This document shows positions 24,052 to 32,711 of a DNA stretch of 64,000 bases, piece after piece (within the stretch, counting starts at the first letter, position 1; every line of letters starts with the position of its first letter). Location of the stretch: the NCBI GenBank assembly GCA_900769705.1, contig CAAGHP010000020.1, positions 1 to 64,000 on the forward strand, read 5' to 3'. Made by a program: the position numbers and the translations under genes. Source of the stretch: Alphaproteobacteria bacterium. GTDB taxonomy: Bacteria; Pseudomonadota; Alphaproteobacteria; RF32; CAG-239. Below the pieces are notes generated by a model. It was not told the DNA's origin. It worked only from the letters and a program-made list of their open reading frames with translations, and searched no databases.

Positions 24052-24079
24052 CTAATACACAAAAATAAATATTTTGCAA
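24052..24079 (-). promoter_or_regulatory. Possible promoter of secY-adk
   Basis: Minus strand: TTGCAA (24074-24079), a 16-bp spacer and TATTAG (24052-24057), about 60 bp before the secY start. The leader includes a small GGGTT/AACCC hairpin. Confidence 0.5.
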
Positions 24080-24137
24080 CAAATTTATCTTTATCCTCAA
24101 TTTTTATACGATTCTTATGCAAATTTTTGCCGAATTA

Positions 24138-24785
24138 TTAAAAATTCCAAATTGCAATGGAGCAAGTATTATTTTTACCACAGTTGCATGCCGAGCTTGC
24201 TTTTGCCAAAGGCATCGGCTGATTGCGGCAGAAAACTACACCGGTGCTGTCCTTGCATTCGGACTTTTCGCTATAATCTTCACCGGTCAAATAGCCGCCG
24301 GTACTTAAATTATTTGAACTGGTTGCTGCCAATACGGCAACTTTTTTACCGCCCCAATCTTTGGCCATAATCTGCAGACATGTTTCTTTCGGCAAATTAT
24401 AGTAAGCAATCACAAAATCTTTTTCATTTGTATTTTTTGTATTGCCGAAAACTGATTTAGAAGTGCCGATTTTAACCTCTCCGCCAAAAACATTAACCAA
24501 TGACGAAGTATTGTTTTTTGTAACAATCATCTCTTCAGGAATCAATTTCATTTTTATGGCAGCATTTGTCGTAAAACCGGTAAATCTGTTATGTTGGCGC
24601 AAACCCAAATTTTTTACATTGGCAATCATGGTAGAAATTTGGTCAATACTTTGATTGGTTTTATATGATTCCATTGCTTTTGAAAAACCGGCAATACCGC
24701 CAACACTCAGCACGCCGATAATTGCAAGCACGCCCAGCATCTCTATCATTGAACGGCCGTTTTCATTTATCAACATATTTTTCAT
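24138..24785 (-). CDS. Prepilin-like protein (type IV pilin N-terminus), copy 1
   Basis: A 215-residue protein with a short polar leader ending in Gly10, then RSMIEMLGVLAIIGVLSVGG with Glu at mature position 5: the classic substrate of prepilin peptidase, followed by a pilin-type hydrophobic helix. The globular part has a central Cys (ETCLQIMAKDWGGKK) and several C-terminal cysteines (CNCGKNNTC). It is clearly paralogous to the next gene, sharing the N-terminus and the 'DWGGKK' region. AGGAGA precedes the start. No assembly ATPase, secretin or prepilin peptidase gene lies in the window, so pilus, pseudopilus or free surface protein all remain possible. Confidence 0.75.
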   Translation of the reverse strand: MKNMLINENGRSMIEMLGVLAIIGVLSVGGIAGFSKAMESYKTNQSIDQISTMIANVKNLGLRQHNRFTGFTTNAAIKMKLIPEEMIVTKNNTSSLVNVFGGEVKIGTSKSVFGNTKNTNEKDFVIAYYNLPKETCLQIMAKDWGGKKVAVLAATSSNNLSTGGYLTGEDYSEKSECKDSTGVVFCRNQPMPLAKASSACNCGKNNTCSIAIWNF

Positions 24786-24797
24786 TTTCAGAATCTC

Positions 24798-25445
24798 CTA
24801 CATAAATTTTATCACTAAAATACAAGATTGGCCTTTACAGCCGCAAGCCTTTGCAGCTTCAACCGGTGTCATCGGCACATCCAAAGTTCCGCCGCTCGGA
24901 CAAGCCACGGCATAAGCATTTCCGGAACCGGCTTCTTTACCGCTGCAACCTTTATACAATTCTTTTTCAATACTAGCGCTGACAGACGAGTCCGAACCAA
25001 CGCCGAGTCCGACAACTGATGACTTTTTACCACCCCAGTCGCTGGTTGCCAGCATCATGCAGGCATCAATGCTTATACCTGTATATTTTATTTGGTAAGC
25101 CATAAGCTCTTTCGAATTTTCAATAAGCGGCGCCCCCTCTATGGTAATTGAGCCGCCGTATAAATTTGATAAAGTACCGGCAGCCGCATTATCAACAGCC
25201 TGTGTCGGCACAGCACCGAACTTTATTGCTGCAATATTATTCAATCCGGAATATGATGAATTTTCGGCACCGATGGCTGAGATTTTAGAAGAAATTGCAT
25301 TTATTTGATTTTGAGTTTCATTTATTTTGTAGCGACTGTACATTTTGCCGAATGCCGCAATACCGCCGACGCTAAGTACGCCAATGATTGCCAGAACACC
25401 AAGCATCTCTATCATTGAACGGCCGTTTTCATTAGTTTTATACAT
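24798..25445 (-). CDS. Prepilin-like protein (type IV pilin N-terminus), copy 2
   Basis: This 215-residue paralogue of the gene 12 bp downstream has the peptidase site after Gly8 (NENG/RSMIEML) with Glu at mature position 5, then the hydrophobic helix. The C-terminal half again has DACMMLATSDWGGKK and a cysteine-rich end (KACGCKGQSC). The two genes share a run of about 32 identical bases over the cleavage site, suggesting recent duplication or selection. It is the first gene of the pair. Confidence 0.75.
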   Translation of the reverse strand: MYKTNENGRSMIEMLGVLAIIGVLSVGGIAAFGKMYSRYKINETQNQINAISSKISAIGAENSSYSGLNNIAAIKFGAVPTQAVDNAAAGTLSNLYGGSITIEGAPLIENSKELMAYQIKYTGISIDACMMLATSDWGGKKSSVVGLGVGSDSSVSASIEKELYKGCSGKEAGSGNAYAVACPSGGTLDVPMTPVEAAKACGCKGQSCILVIKFM

Positions 25446-25520
25446 TCAATCCTCCTGTTTTTTTATTTTTTAACACGGCAGCCGGCTCTCGTCAAGCAGG
25501 ATTATTTTTTGTTTTTCAGT

Positions 25521-25549
25521 AAAAAAAGCGGCGCATCTGCCACCGCTTT
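25521..25549 (-). terminator. Terminator of the PfkB kinase gene
   Basis: Minus strand: AAAGCGG and CCGCTTT (25543-25549 and 25525-25531) form a stem with an 11-nt loop, followed by a T run. Confidence 0.7.
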
Positions 25550-25564
25550 CAATAAATTTATCAA

Positions 25565-26587
25565 CTAAAATCTTTTACCGTATTGCAGCAATTTGTTCCT
25601 CACGAAACCACGCAACGAAACCTCAGGACGAGCGCCATAGTGACTGATAATTTCGGATGCGGCAATACCTCCTATCATTGCACAGGTACCAAGGCTGCGT
25701 TTATTTACCAAGCCAAATAAGAATCCGGCAGCGTATAAATCTCCTGCTCCGGTAGAATCAACTACTGTTTCAGGTTTTACCGGCTCGGCTTCCACAAAAA
25801 TCTTGACACGACCGTTGACTACTACAGAACCACGTGAATCACGGGTTATAGCGGCAATTTTCACCATTGGTTTAATCATATCGAGAGCAGCGGCAAAATC
25901 ATCTGTTTCGAACAGAGCCTTTAACTCCATTTCATTGGCAAACAGCAAATCAACATGATTTTGAATCAAGTCCAGCATGTGGTCGCGGTGCGATGAAACA
26001 CAATAGCGGTCAGACACCGTGAATGCCACTTCACGTCCATGTTTATGTGCCAATTCGCAGGCTTTCAGTACGGCTTCATGTGCCATCGGCTCATCCCATA
26101 AATAGCCTTCAATAAAAATAATTTTGGACTCGCTAATCAGTTTTTCATCAATATCTTCAACCGACAGCTTGCGCGATGCCCCTAAATAGGTAAACATTGA
26201 ACGCTGCGCATCCGGCGTAACCAAAACAATACTGCGGCCGGTAGCCGGTCCCTCGTCAAGCGGAGAGGTAAAGCAGTCTATGCCGGCGGCTCCTATATCA
26301 CGTTTAAATACCTGTCCAAGCTCATCATCATGTACTTTGCCGATAAAAGCGCAGTCGGCGCCAAGTGAGGCCATTCCGGCAACGGTATTGGCGGCCGAAC
26401 CGCCTGAAACTTCTCGCTCCGGAATAATATCATTATAAATTTTGCCGGCATCGGCAGCTTCCACCAAAGTCATACAACCTTTGGATAAATTGCGCTCTTT
26501 GAGAAAAGCATCGCCGACTTTAGCTAAAACGTCAACAATGGCATTGCCGATACCAACCACATCATAAACTGTATTTTCTTCGCTCAT
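25565..26587 (-). CDS. PfkB-family carbohydrate/nucleoside kinase (adenosine kinase-like)
   Basis: A 340-residue ribokinase-fold enzyme. It has the PfkB signature 1 region SGGSAANTVAGMASLGA (about 61-77) and signature 2 DSTGAGDLYAAGF (277-289), with Asp283 as catalytic base. The overall sequence resembles the adenosine kinases of Alphaproteobacteria, which make AMP from adenosine, but other sugars are possible. It is a single gene with its own terminator, between the prepilin genes and the chromate transporters. Confidence 0.85.
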   Translation of the reverse strand: MSEENTVYDVVGIGNAIVDVLAKVGDAFLKERNLSKGCMTLVEAADAGKIYNDIIPEREVSGGSAANTVAGMASLGADCAFIGKVHDDELGQVFKRDIGAAGIDCFTSPLDEGPATGRSIVLVTPDAQRSMFTYLGASRKLSVEDIDEKLISESKIIFIEGYLWDEPMAHEAVLKACELAHKHGREVAFTVSDRYCVSSHRDHMLDLIQNHVDLLFANEMELKALFETDDFAAALDMIKPMVKIAAITRDSRGSVVVNGRVKIFVEAEPVKPETVVDSTGAGDLYAAGFLFGLVNKRSLGTCAMIGGIAASEIISHYGARPEVSLRGFVRNKLLQYGKRF

Positions 26588-26649
26588 TTTTATCCCCTTT
26601 AATTTTATACGCTTTTAGCTTATGCTTTATTTATTCAGATTTCAAGCCG

Positions 26650-27168
26650 TTAAATATGCAAAAGCAAACCCGCAATGGCTGAAAGTATAATATAAAAAAT
26701 TGCACTTTTCTTATAGAACCGCATAGCTAAGACCAAAACTGCCAGCAATCCGGCCGTTTGGTAATTCACAATTGTTTCTTTGGCAATATCCCAACCGGCA
26801 AACAAAATCAACGCCAATACCGCCGGTCTAATACCGCCTAAAACCAGCATAACGTTTGGATTTTCTCTCCATTTGGTTAAAATTTTGGAAATCACATAAA
26901 CTACGATAATCGAAGGCGTTACCAAACTCAAAGTTGCCAAAATACTGCCCAATGCACCGGCGGCTTTATAGCCGGCATAGGTTGCCATATTGATACCGAC
27001 CGGACCGGGAGTAGATTGCGAAACGGCAATCATATCGGTTAATTCTTTGGACGTAAACCAATCGTATTGCTCAGTTAAATCATATAAAAAAGGCACAGTA
27101 ACCAATCCGCCGCCAACAGCAAATAAACCGATTTTGAAAAATTCAAACGCCAAAATTAAATAAGTCAT
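26650..27168 (-). CDS. chrA: Chromate transporter, half-size ChrA (second gene)
   Basis: A 172-residue membrane protein of the CHR family with one domain: FFKIGLFAVGGGLVTVPFL near the start, the VSQSTPGPVGINMATYAGY motif (about 49-67), and about five or six helices. Short-chain CHR proteins work as pairs of related genes whose halves have opposite membrane orientation; here its start overlaps the stop of the first gene by 1 bp. Chromate or sulfate is the likely substrate of the family. Confidence 0.85.
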   Translation of the reverse strand: MTYLILAFEFFKIGLFAVGGGLVTVPFLYDLTEQYDWFTSKELTDMIAVSQSTPGPVGINMATYAGYKAAGALGSILATLSLVTPSIIVVYVISKILTKWRENPNVMLVLGGIRPAVLALILFAGWDIAKETIVNYQTAGLLAVLVLAMRFYKKSAIFYIILSAIAGLLLHI

Positions 27169-27704
27169 TATTTTTTCCTCTGAGAATGTGGAATAAAAGC
27201 ACCTGCTGCCGCTAAAATTACAATTGCCACGGCCGACAGGTTAAAGAACAGCAGCAAAACTGCAGCTAATCCGAAAACCAGATAATCACGAACATTGCAG
27301 ATACCTTTTTTCCACATGCCGATAACCGTATCAACAATTAAAGCAATAACGCTGACGCGGATGCCGTCAAACGCCCATTGCACATATTGATTATCCATAT
27401 ATTGCCGCAACAGCATAGCAACCAGCAGAATAATGATAATTGACGGCGATATAACGCCGAGCGTTGCCCAAATCATTCCCCAGAAACCGCGCAACTGATA
27501 ACCAATAAATGAAGCGGCGTTCACGGCAATAATTCCCGGAGTGCACTGACCGATTGAATAATAGTTCAAAAGTTCTTCTTCAGTAATCCATTTTCTTTTT
27601 TCAACTGCTTCATTTTTCAAAATCGGCAGCATAGCATAACCTCCGCCAAAGGTAAAAATCCCCATCTTGAAAAAAATACTGTATAAATTCCACAATCTAA
27701 CCAT
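27168..27704 (-). CDS. chrA: Chromate transporter, half-size ChrA (first gene)
   Basis: A 178-residue partner of the gene that overlaps its end, with the family motifs FFKMGIFTFGGGYAMLPIL (about 10-28) and YSIGQCTPGIIAVNAASFIGY (about 49-69). The pair is transcribed away from pntAA, and its promoter region overlaps that of pntAA. Confidence 0.85.
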   Translation of the reverse strand: MVRLWNLYSIFFKMGIFTFGGGYAMLPILKNEAVEKRKWITEEELLNYYSIGQCTPGIIAVNAASFIGYQLRGFWGMIWATLGVISPSIIIILLVAMLLRQYMDNQYVQWAFDGIRVSVIALIVDTVIGMWKKGICNVRDYLVFGLAAVLLLFFNLSAVAIVILAAAGAFIPHSQRKK

Positions 27705-27719
27705 TTGGCTATATTTCCT

Positions 27720-27748
27720 TTGCTTTTAAATTTTGCTTATTATATAAA
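27720..27748 (+). promoter_or_regulatory. Promoter of pntAA-pntAB-pntB
   Basis: TTGCTT (27720-27725), 17 bp, TATAAA (27743-27748). Its -10 box shares bases with the -10 of the divergent chrA promoter. Confidence 0.6.
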
Positions 27749-27769
27749 TGTAATGAGCCTGCAATGCAA
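27741..27769 (-). promoter_or_regulatory. Promoter of the chrA pair
   Basis: Minus strand: TTGCAT (27764-27769), 17 bp, TATATA (27741-27746). Simultaneous use of this and the pntAA promoter seems sterically impossible. Confidence 0.6.
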
Positions 27770-27787
27770 GCATTTTATGAGGTTGTA

Positions 27788-28789
27788 ATGATTGTCGGAA
27801 TTGTAAAGGAAAGTCCTGCTTGGGAATATCGAGTTGCAGTTGTGCCACAAACCGTGAAACAGCTTATCACGGACGGACATACCGTAAATATCGAAACGGG
27901 AGCCGGAGAAAGAGCCGGTTTCAGCGATGAGCAATACCGGGAAGCCGGAGCCAATATATTGCACACGGCAGCCGACGTTTATGAAAAATCAGAATTTATA
28001 GCAAAAATTTGGGCGCCTAAGGAAAATGAATATGTTTTTTTGCATGAAAATTTGTGGATATTAGCTAATTTTGAAAGTTATAAAAATCCTGAACGTACGG
28101 AAATTTGGAAAAAATACAAAATAAATGCTTTGGCTTTTGAACGGCTGCCGCGCCTGTCGCGTGTGCAGGATATTGACACTTTGTCGTCTCAACACAATCT
28201 GGCCGGTTATAAAGCGGCTTTATTAGCCATGGATATGCAAACTAAAACCGTGCCGCTGATGATGACGGCTGCCGGCACGCTTATGCCGATGAAAGCGCTT
28301 GTAATCGGTACAGGTGTTTCCGGACTTCAGGCGATTGCTACACTGCAGCGCATGGGGGCGCAGGTGTATGGTTCGGATATCCGGCAGGATACAGAAGATC
28401 AGGTTAAATCTTTAGGAGCGCAATTTGTTCCGTTTAATAATGTAGAAATTAACAAACTTCTGCCAAGCTGCAGTATTGTGATTGCCTCGGTAGCGGTTAT
28501 CAGCGGAAAGGCGCCGCAGGTGCTGACTTTGAACCAGCTGCAAAGACTGCCGTTCGGCTCAGTGGTTTTGGATATGGCCGGAGGTAATGTGGAATCCAGC
28601 ATCGACGGCCGTTTGATGGATAATGAGCACTACAAGCTGCTTGCGGATTCGCATTTGGCTTCGGATGTGGCAAATTCCGCCAGTTTATTACATTCGCGCA
28701 ATGTCTATAATTTTATCAGACGGATTGATGTAATTAAACAAGATTACGAAGTATGGACACAGATTTTATTGACTGAAGCGGAGGCCTAA
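27788..28789 (+). CDS. pntAA: NAD(P) transhydrogenase subunit alpha, part 1
   Basis: The NAD(H)-binding domain I of the proton-translocating transhydrogenase, which makes NADPH at the expense of NADH and proton motive force. The start at ATG 27788 (MIVGIVKESPAW, 333 residues) has GAGG (27778-27781) upstream and gives the normal N-terminus. Conserved parts are ETGAGERAGFSDEQY, a Rossmann motif GTGVSGLQAIATLQRMGAQV and the GSDIR segment. The end adjoins pntAB without a gap, so this is the three-subunit form known from Rhodospirillum. Confidence 0.93.
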   Translation: MIVGIVKESPAWEYRVAVVPQTVKQLITDGHTVNIETGAGERAGFSDEQYREAGANILHTAADVYEKSEFIAKIWAPKENEYVFLHENLWILANFESYKNPERTEIWKKYKINALAFERLPRLSRVQDIDTLSSQHNLAGYKAALLAMDMQTKTVPLMMTAAGTLMPMKALVIGTGVSGLQAIATLQRMGAQVYGSDIRQDTEDQVKSLGAQFVPFNNVEINKLLPSCSIVIASVAVISGKAPQVLTLNQLQRLPFGSVVLDMAGGNVESSIDGRLMDNEHYKLLADSHLASDVANSASLLHSRNVYNFIRRIDVIKQDYEVWTQILLTEAEA

Positions 28790-29083
28790 ATGGATGATAT
28801 TTATCTTTTGACAATTTTTATTCTGTCCGCGTTTTTAGGATATTTTACGGTATGGCGAGTTTCGCCGTCGCTGCATGCTCCTTTGATGAGCGCCACCAAT
28901 GCCATAAGCGGGCTGACGGTGCTTGGCGCCATTATTATTGCCGGAAAAAACACTGATCCGAAAGTTTTGGCAATGAGTCTTACGGCAATATTTTTAGCTT
29001 CTATTAACTTGTTTGGCGGTTTGATGGTTACCATACGTATGCTGGAACTTTTCAGAAAAAAGGAGAATAAAAAGCATGATTAG
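28790..29083 (+). CDS. pntAB: NAD(P) transhydrogenase subunit alpha, part 2
   Basis: A 97-residue membrane subunit with three helices that completes the proton channel with PntB. The family stretches SATNAISGLTVLGAI (about 35-49) and LASINLFGGLMVTIRML are present. ATG follows the pntAA stop directly, and the end overlaps pntB by 8 bp. Confidence 0.93.
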   Translation: MDDIYLLTIFILSAFLGYFTVWRVSPSLHAPLMSATNAISGLTVLGAIIIAGKNTDPKVLAMSLTAIFLASINLFGGLMVTIRMLELFRKKENKKHD

Positions 29084-30398
29084 CTCGCTTCTTTATCTGT
29101 TTTCGGCTTTTTTAATGGTTATTGCCATAGATAGTTTGTCTTCCCTGTCCCGCGTGGTCAGAGGATATCATATTGCCATTGTTTCCGTCGGAATTGCCTT
29201 GCTGACCTGCATGACTATAAATATACAGTATAACGCGCTGTGGATTGTTTTGACGCTTTTAGCCGGCGGAGGCATCGGAGTTATATTCGCTTTACGCGTT
29301 CAACTTTCAAAACTGCCGCAAATGGTTGCTTTGCTTAACGGCGTCGGTGGCTTGGCTTCAGCTTTTATTGTCTGCTGCCCATTCAAATACAGCAAAGAAA
29401 ATTTTTTGGAAATGCTGTGCGTTATTATCGGCCTGATGACTTTCAGCGGTTCAATGATTGCTTTCGCCAAACTGCACGGTCGGCTGCACAAAAATTTTGA
29501 TTGGTTCAAATGGCTCAGCGTGGGGCTTGAAATTCTACTGCTGGCAAATGCCGGATATTTTATACAGACCGATAACGGTTTCGGAGGAATAATAGTTTTA
29601 TCGCTTTTAATCGGCATTTGCGGCACTATGCCGATTGGCGGCGCCGATATGCCGGTAGTTATTTCTTTGCTGAATTCGCTTTCCGGCTGGGCAGTGGTTT
29701 TAGTCGGCTTGCTGGCCGGCGATTTGCTGCTGATTATTACCGGTACTTTAGTGGGCGCCAGCGGCACGATTTTATCTTATGTAATGAGTAAAGCGATGAA
29801 CCGCTCGCTTTTGAAGATTATTTGGCCTTCACATAAAAAAAACGAAAAAGAAAATGTTTCGGCCGGTATTGTAAAAAAAGGTTCAGCCGAAGAAGCCGCT
29901 TTCATTATGGAAAATGCTCGCAATATTATTATTGTCCCCGGATTCGGCATGGCCGCTGCACATGCTCAGATAGCCTTAAAAAGCATGAGCGATATCTTGA
30001 CGGACAAATACGGCGTCAATGTGCGTTATGCCATTCATCCGGTGGCCGGACGTATGCCTGGGCACATGAATGTTTTGCTGGCAGAAGCTCAAGTACCGTA
30101 TGACAATATTTTTGCAATGGAAGATATAAATCCGGATTTTGCTTCAGCCGATGTGGTGTATGTTATAGGAGCTAATGATATTACAAATCCGCTTGCTAAA
30201 ACCGATGCTAATTCGCCGCTGTACGGAATGCCGATATTGGAAGTTTCAAAAGCCAAAACCGTATTTCTTGTCAAACGCTCTATGGCTACCGGTTATTCCG
30301 GCGTGGATAATCCGTTGTTTTATGCTCCGAATACGATTATGTTGTTCGGCGATGCCAAGCAGGTGACGGAAAATATTTTGAAAGTCTTAGAAAAATAA
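29076..30398 (+). CDS. pntB: NAD(P) transhydrogenase subunit beta
   Basis: Carries most of the membrane channel (about nine helices, residues 1-255) and the NADP(H)-binding domain III. Visible motifs are GVGGLASAFI, PIGGADMPVVISLLNS in the channel, and in domain III VPGFGMAAAHAQ (about 288-299), HPVAGRMPGHMNVLLAEA and the C-terminal KRSMATGYSGVDNPLFY. The 440-residue length is a little short for the family. A terminator follows. Confidence 0.95.
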   Translation: MISSLLYLFSAFLMVIAIDSLSSLSRVVRGYHIAIVSVGIALLTCMTINIQYNALWIVLTLLAGGGIGVIFALRVQLSKLPQMVALLNGVGGLASAFIVCCPFKYSKENFLEMLCVIIGLMTFSGSMIAFAKLHGRLHKNFDWFKWLSVGLEILLLANAGYFIQTDNGFGGIIVLSLLIGICGTMPIGGADMPVVISLLNSLSGWAVVLVGLLAGDLLLIITGTLVGASGTILSYVMSKAMNRSLLKIIWPSHKKNEKENVSAGIVKKGSAEEAAFIMENARNIIIVPGFGMAAAHAQIALKSMSDILTDKYGVNVRYAIHPVAGRMPGHMNVLLAEAQVPYDNIFAMEDINPDFASADVVYVIGANDITNPLAKTDANSPLYGMPILEVSKAKTVFLVKRSMATGYSGVDNPLFYAPNTIMLFGDAKQVTENILKVLEK

Positions 30399-30406
30399 AC
30401 CTATAC

Positions 30407-30448
30407 AAAAATACCTGCTTTTCATAAAGAAAAGCAGGTATTTTTTTT
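30407..30448 (+). terminator. Terminator of the pnt operon
   Basis: AATACCTGCTTTTC pairs with GAAAAGCAGGTATT around ATAAA, followed by eight T. It also touches the end of the convergent gene. Confidence 0.85.
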
Positions 30449-31103
30449 ACTCCTCGATAATTTTGATATTACCATAAGAGTATGTTTTTGTCTTTGGCTC
30501 CGTCTTTGGCTCAATAAAAGCATCGACTTTAGCCTCAACTTTTTCTTTAACAGAACTGAAAGCTGATTTGAAATCAGCAGTAACTTTTGCTAAAGGATTC
30601 TGTTTGCTTGCAACCGCAGTTTGTCGCAGTCCATGATTTTCTACAAAATCAACAGGTGCTTTTTCCAACGCTTCATATCGTTCAAAATCTCGGAACGAAC
30701 TCTTGATAACGGTATGAACAACGCTCTGGCCTTTCAGAACATCTGCCCAAAGAAGCGACTTGGCAACATAGGTTTTACCATTGGTAAAAAACACTTTGAT
30801 ACCGTTTTCCACAATTGATGTTGAATCCACTTGGAGTAACTCGCTGGTATACTCCTTGTTGGAAATAACACCTTTAAACGATGAATCTTTATCATTACCT
30901 TTGTAAGAAACTATTTTATAGTCTCCTACGCCGTTGTCCTTGAGAGCAAGATATTGTGCGGCAGTAATGCTGACATAAGACCCGTCAACACCATAAGCCA
31001 TCAAAGCACGACCTTTTACATAGCTTTTAACCGGCACAAAAGTTTGAGCGCTCACTGCAACACAAACAAAAACAAACACTACGAAAAACAAAAACTTCTT
31101 CAT
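30447..31103 (-). CDS. Exported protein of unknown function with Bacteroidota-like signal peptide
   Basis: A 218-residue protein. The start is MKKFLFFVVFVFVCVAVSAQ, with cleavage likely before or at the Gln; 'SAQ' ends are a hallmark of Bacteroidota signal peptides. The rest has no recognised domain; its last 60 residues are Lys/Glu/Pro-rich (EAKVDAFIEPKTEPKTK) and could reach across the periplasm. The start lacks a Shine-Dalgarno site and the leader is AT-rich. Codon use has more AAG and GTG/GTT than the neighbours. Transfer from a Bacteroidota donor is an inference. Confidence 0.6.
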   Translation of the reverse strand: MKKFLFFVVFVFVCVAVSAQTFVPVKSYVKGRALMAYGVDGSYVSITAAQYLALKDNGVGDYKIVSYKGNDKDSSFKGVISNKEYTSELLQVDSTSIVENGIKVFFTNGKTYVAKSLLWADVLKGQSVVHTVIKSSFRDFERYEALEKAPVDFVENHGLRQTAVASKQNPLAKVTADFKSAFSSVKEKVEAKVDAFIEPKTEPKTKTYSYGNIKIIEE

Positions 31104-31284
31104 AATCAAGAAAATTTAAATTAGATGAATAATTGGAAAGCTCTTGTATTCGCAATAATAATAACGATAAGAGGTTTCCATAATAATTTTTTAGACAAAT
31201 ACAGAGTAGCATAGATTTTGGCAAAATTCAAGATATTTTTAGAAAAATAAGCCGCTGGAAAAGCAGGCTGATAAATAAATTAAA

Positions 31285-31311
31285 CCCCGCTGAAACTTAA
31301 ATCCGGCGGGG
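31285..31311 (-). terminator. Terminator-like hairpin after cysS
   Basis: CCCCGCTG (31285-31292) pairs with CGGCGGGG (31304-31311) with one G-U pair; on the minus strand a T-rich stretch follows, and on the plus strand TTTGATTTTTTTT follows. Confidence 0.6.
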
Positions 31312-31324
31312 CTTTGATTTTTTT

Positions 31325-32698
31325 TTATAACTTTTTCCACGTTGTGCCGGCCGCACTGTCTTCCAGCACGATTCCGCGTTCTTTCAGCTCGTTGCGGATA
31401 GCATCGGCAGTCGCCCAATCCTTATTCTTTTTAGCTTCGGTACGTTTTGCTATCAATGCTTCTATTTCGGCATCATCAGAAGCCGCACCTTTAAACCAGC
31501 TTTCAGCATCGTTATATAATAAACCAAGCATATAAGCGTTAGCCAAAAGTTCTGATTTATATTTTATGCGCTCTTCTTTGGTTTCGGCTTTATTCAAATT
31601 ACCCAAAGTTTCGTGCAAGTATGACAGGGCTAGCGGTGTGTTTAAATCATCGCACAAAGCAGCTATCAACTTTTCGCTTGGTTCAGCTTTTTCGGCTGGA
31701 ATATCGGCGTTTTTCAGTAAAGCGTTATAAAATTTATCCAAAATGTTTTTAGCCTGTTCCAAACCTTCAAACGTAAAATTAAATGGCTGATGATAGTGAG
31801 TGGTTAAAAACAGCAGACGCAAAGCTTCGGCCGGATATTTAGCCAATATTTCATCAACAGTATAAAAATTGCCTAGCGATTTAGACATTTTTACGCCGTT
31901 AATCATCAGCATGCCGGTATGCACCCAATAGTGGGCAAAATGTGTTCCCGGATAAGCACAGCAAGACTGCGCGCACTCATTTTCATGGTGCGGAAAGATT
32001 AAATCCGAACCGCCGCCGTGAATATCAAAATCATTGCCCAGCAATTTGGAACTCATGGCAGAGCATTCCAAATGCCACCCCGGACGGCCATAACCCCACG
32101 GACTATCCCACCCAGGTTGATCGGCATCAGATGGTTTCCACAAAATAAAGTCGGCAGGATTCTTTTTATAGTCGGCAATTTCCACCCGCGCGCCGGCAAC
32201 CATTTCTTTCATTGAGCGACCGGATAAAAAACCATAGTTCGGCATAGAATCCACATCAAACAAAACTTGCTTGTCAGCAATATAAGCATGACCGTTTTTT
32301 AGAAGCAATTCCACCAGTTTAATCATCTCCGGAATATATTCCGTAGCGCGCGGACGATAATTCGGCGACAGAACATTCAGTTTTTTCATATCGTCAATAT
32401 ACCAGTTATATGTCTGTTCCGTGATTTCACGGATAGATTTTCCGGTTTCTTTGTGCTTGTTTAAAATTTTATCATCAACATCGGTAATGTTAGAAACATA
32501 GGTAACATGCTCTTTACCATAAACATAGCACAGCAAACGATACAAAACATCATACACCACTGGAGTTTTGGCATTGCCTAAATGTGCTTTGTCATAAACA
32601 GTCGGTCCGCAGACATACATACGCACATTGTTTGCGTCAATCGGAATAAATTTATCCTTACGCTGTTTCAAGGTATTATGCAAATATATTTCCGGCAT
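31325..32698 (-). CDS. cysS: Cysteine--tRNA ligase
   Basis: Class I synthetase that charges tRNA-Cys. In the 457-residue product the signature HLGN is at 40-43 and KMSKS at 270-274. The zinc ligands Cys30, Cys212, His237 and Glu241 are all visible. The C-terminal region holds the usual helical anticodon domain. It is 13 bp downstream of gltX on the same strand. Confidence 0.96.
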   Translation of the reverse strand: MPEIYLHNTLKQRKDKFIPIDANNVRMYVCGPTVYDKAHLGNAKTPVVYDVLYRLLCYVYGKEHVTYVSNITDVDDKILNKHKETGKSIREITEQTYNWYIDDMKKLNVLSPNYRPRATEYIPEMIKLVELLLKNGHAYIADKQVLFDVDSMPNYGFLSGRSMKEMVAGARVEIADYKKNPADFILWKPSDADQPGWDSPWGYGRPGWHLECSAMSSKLLGNDFDIHGGGSDLIFPHHENECAQSCCAYPGTHFAHYWVHTGMLMINGVKMSKSLGNFYTVDEILAKYPAEALRLLFLTTHYHQPFNFTFEGLEQAKNILDKFYNALLKNADIPAEKAEPSEKLIAALCDDLNTPLALSYLHETLGNLNKAETKEERIKYKSELLANAYMLGLLYNDAESWFKGAASDDAEIEALIAKRTEAKKNKDWATADAIRNELKERGIVLEDSAAGTTWKKL

Positions 32699-32711
32699 TT
32701 TTATCCTCCTG

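Noticed and set aside
24138..25445. A complete type IV pilus or secretion locus
   Set aside because: Only prepilin-like subunits are present; the flanking genes are secY and a PfkB kinase.
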